The notes beneath the pieces are model-generated. The model worked only from the letters and a program-made list of their open reading frames with translations. It did not search any database and was not told where the DNA came from. Position numbers and translations under genes: made by a program. From positions 1 through 6,793 of the forward strand of contig QMOL01000162.1 of the NCBI GenBank assembly GCA_003648225.1: a DNA stretch of 6,793 nt, written 5' to 3'. This DNA is from Chlamydiota bacterium. Its GTDB lineage: Bacteria > Auribacterota > UBA3054 > B51-G9. Below, piece by piece: positions 6,561 through 6,793 of the stretch; positions within the stretch are counted from its first letter, which is position 1, and each line of letters begins with the position of its first letter.

Positions 6561-6793
6561 CTTGCATTTCTCCTCAATTCATATACTGTTCTGGCATTAC
6601 AGAATGAGCATCCAGATCGAATCCCACCTGCCAACCGTTCGAGAATTACCCGCGTTTTCCCCCGCGGATGAATAGTGTAGCTAACCCCCTCAGGCGCAGT
6701 ACCAACCTTCAAATCGCCCCATCTGACTTTTTGAGCTTCTTCGGATGCCATGCCATAATATTTTGCTTTATATTCGCCGTTTTCTTCAAAAAA
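6527..6793 (-). CDS. IMP dehydrogenase/GMP reductase family protein, C-terminal 88 residues (5' part outside window)
   Basis: The frame is open from the right edge to a TAA-type stop and encodes the end of a TIM-barrel purine nucleotide enzyme. What is seen: 'KYYGMASEEAQ' (the family's Y-x-G-M-[GAS]-S segment), then 'APEGV', then 'LAGGIRSGCSFCNARTVYELRRNARWI', which matches the family's GG[IL]RS...GA..I.EL....FIR C-terminal signature. The stretch from GM to GGIRS is 42 residues. From memory this equals GMP reductase and is shorter than the mobile flap of IMP dehydrogenase, so GMP reductase (NADPH-dependent GMP to IMP plus ammonia) is slightly preferred. The catalytic cysteine loop lies outside the window, so the reaction cannot be decided. 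The protein ends soon after the barrel with 'RCSTSMK'. Its 3' end overlaps the exonuclease gene by 34 nt, and that gene's ribosome-binding site lies inside it. Family assignment is firm; reductase versus dehydrogenase is not. Confidence 0.82.
   Translation of the reverse strand, partial: FFEENGEYKAKYYGMASEEAQKVRWGDLKVGTAPEGVSYTIHPRGKTRVILERLAGGIRSGCSFCNARTVYELRRNARWIIRCSTSMK
6570..6575 (-). promoter_or_regulatory. Shine-Dalgarno site for the YhaM-like gene, inside the upstream CDS
   Basis: GAGGAG on the minus strand lies 9 nt before the ATG at 6560. It sits within the last codons of the GMP reductase-like gene. This supports the ATG as the real start and suggests translational coupling. A second ATG at 6567, out of frame with the gene, would give only a four-residue peptide. 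Confidence 0.75.

Noticed and set aside
6478..6675. Plus-strand 65-codon frame across the purine enzyme/exonuclease junction.
   Set aside because: Both antisense frames are recognised families; no ribosome site or motif supports this one.
1..6793. tRNA genes, CRISPR array, insertion sequence, attachment site, promoter or rho-independent terminator.
   Set aside because: All sequence is accounted for by overlapping genes. I saw no repeat-spacer pattern, transposase, or clear GC hairpin with a T-run, although I could not compute folds.

Overview
The window looks like a stretch of a tailed double-stranded DNA phage or prophage (Caudoviricetes-like), probably an uncultivated one. Every gene I can support lies on the minus strand, so the window is read right to left. 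There is no non-coding spacer: each stop codon overlaps the next start, by 34, 8, 49, 1, 10, 26, 4 and 1 nt in reading order. Clear Shine-Dalgarno sequences precede most starts, which indicates a bacterial-type translation system. The sequence is AT-rich, and the host cannot be named. YhaM-type exonucleases are best known from Firmicutes, which is only a weak hint.

Region 1 (6793 to about 4625) is a nucleotide and nucleic-acid metabolism block. It holds the C-terminal end of an IMP dehydrogenase/GMP reductase family enzyme (closer to GMP reductase by spacing), a complete YhaM-like OB-fold + HD-domain 3'-5' exoribonuclease, and a two-part protein with an unrecognised ~180-residue N-terminal half joined to a dCMP/cytidine-type deaminase domain. 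The deaminase starts at a TTG codon.

Region 2 (4673 to 2186) holds a small FmdB-type zinc-ribbon protein, a family-2 (GT-A) glycosyltransferase and a UDP-galactopyranose mutase-like flavoprotein. The last two are adjacent and overlapping, and together suggest a small sugar-modification cassette, possibly galactofuranose-related.

Region 3 (2211 to 1) is virion-structural in character. It holds a 624-residue multidomain protein (LamG/concanavalin-like domain, beta-sandwich regions, PKD/Ig-like domain and a C-terminal segment that I recall as recurrent in phage structural proteins), a 97-residue repeat-rich small protein with two 'ITRG[LF]G' motifs, and the first 15 codons of a further phage-type protein.

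The working interpretation is one long polycistronic message in which nucleotide/RNA metabolism, sugar-modification and adhesin or tail-associated genes are translated in a coupled way. I saw no tRNA, CRISPR array, insertion sequence, integrase, promoter or terminator. The most novel items are the unknown N-terminal half of the deaminase, the mutase + glycosyltransferase pair next to a putative carbohydrate-binding structural protein, and the GMP reductase-like end in a phage operon.
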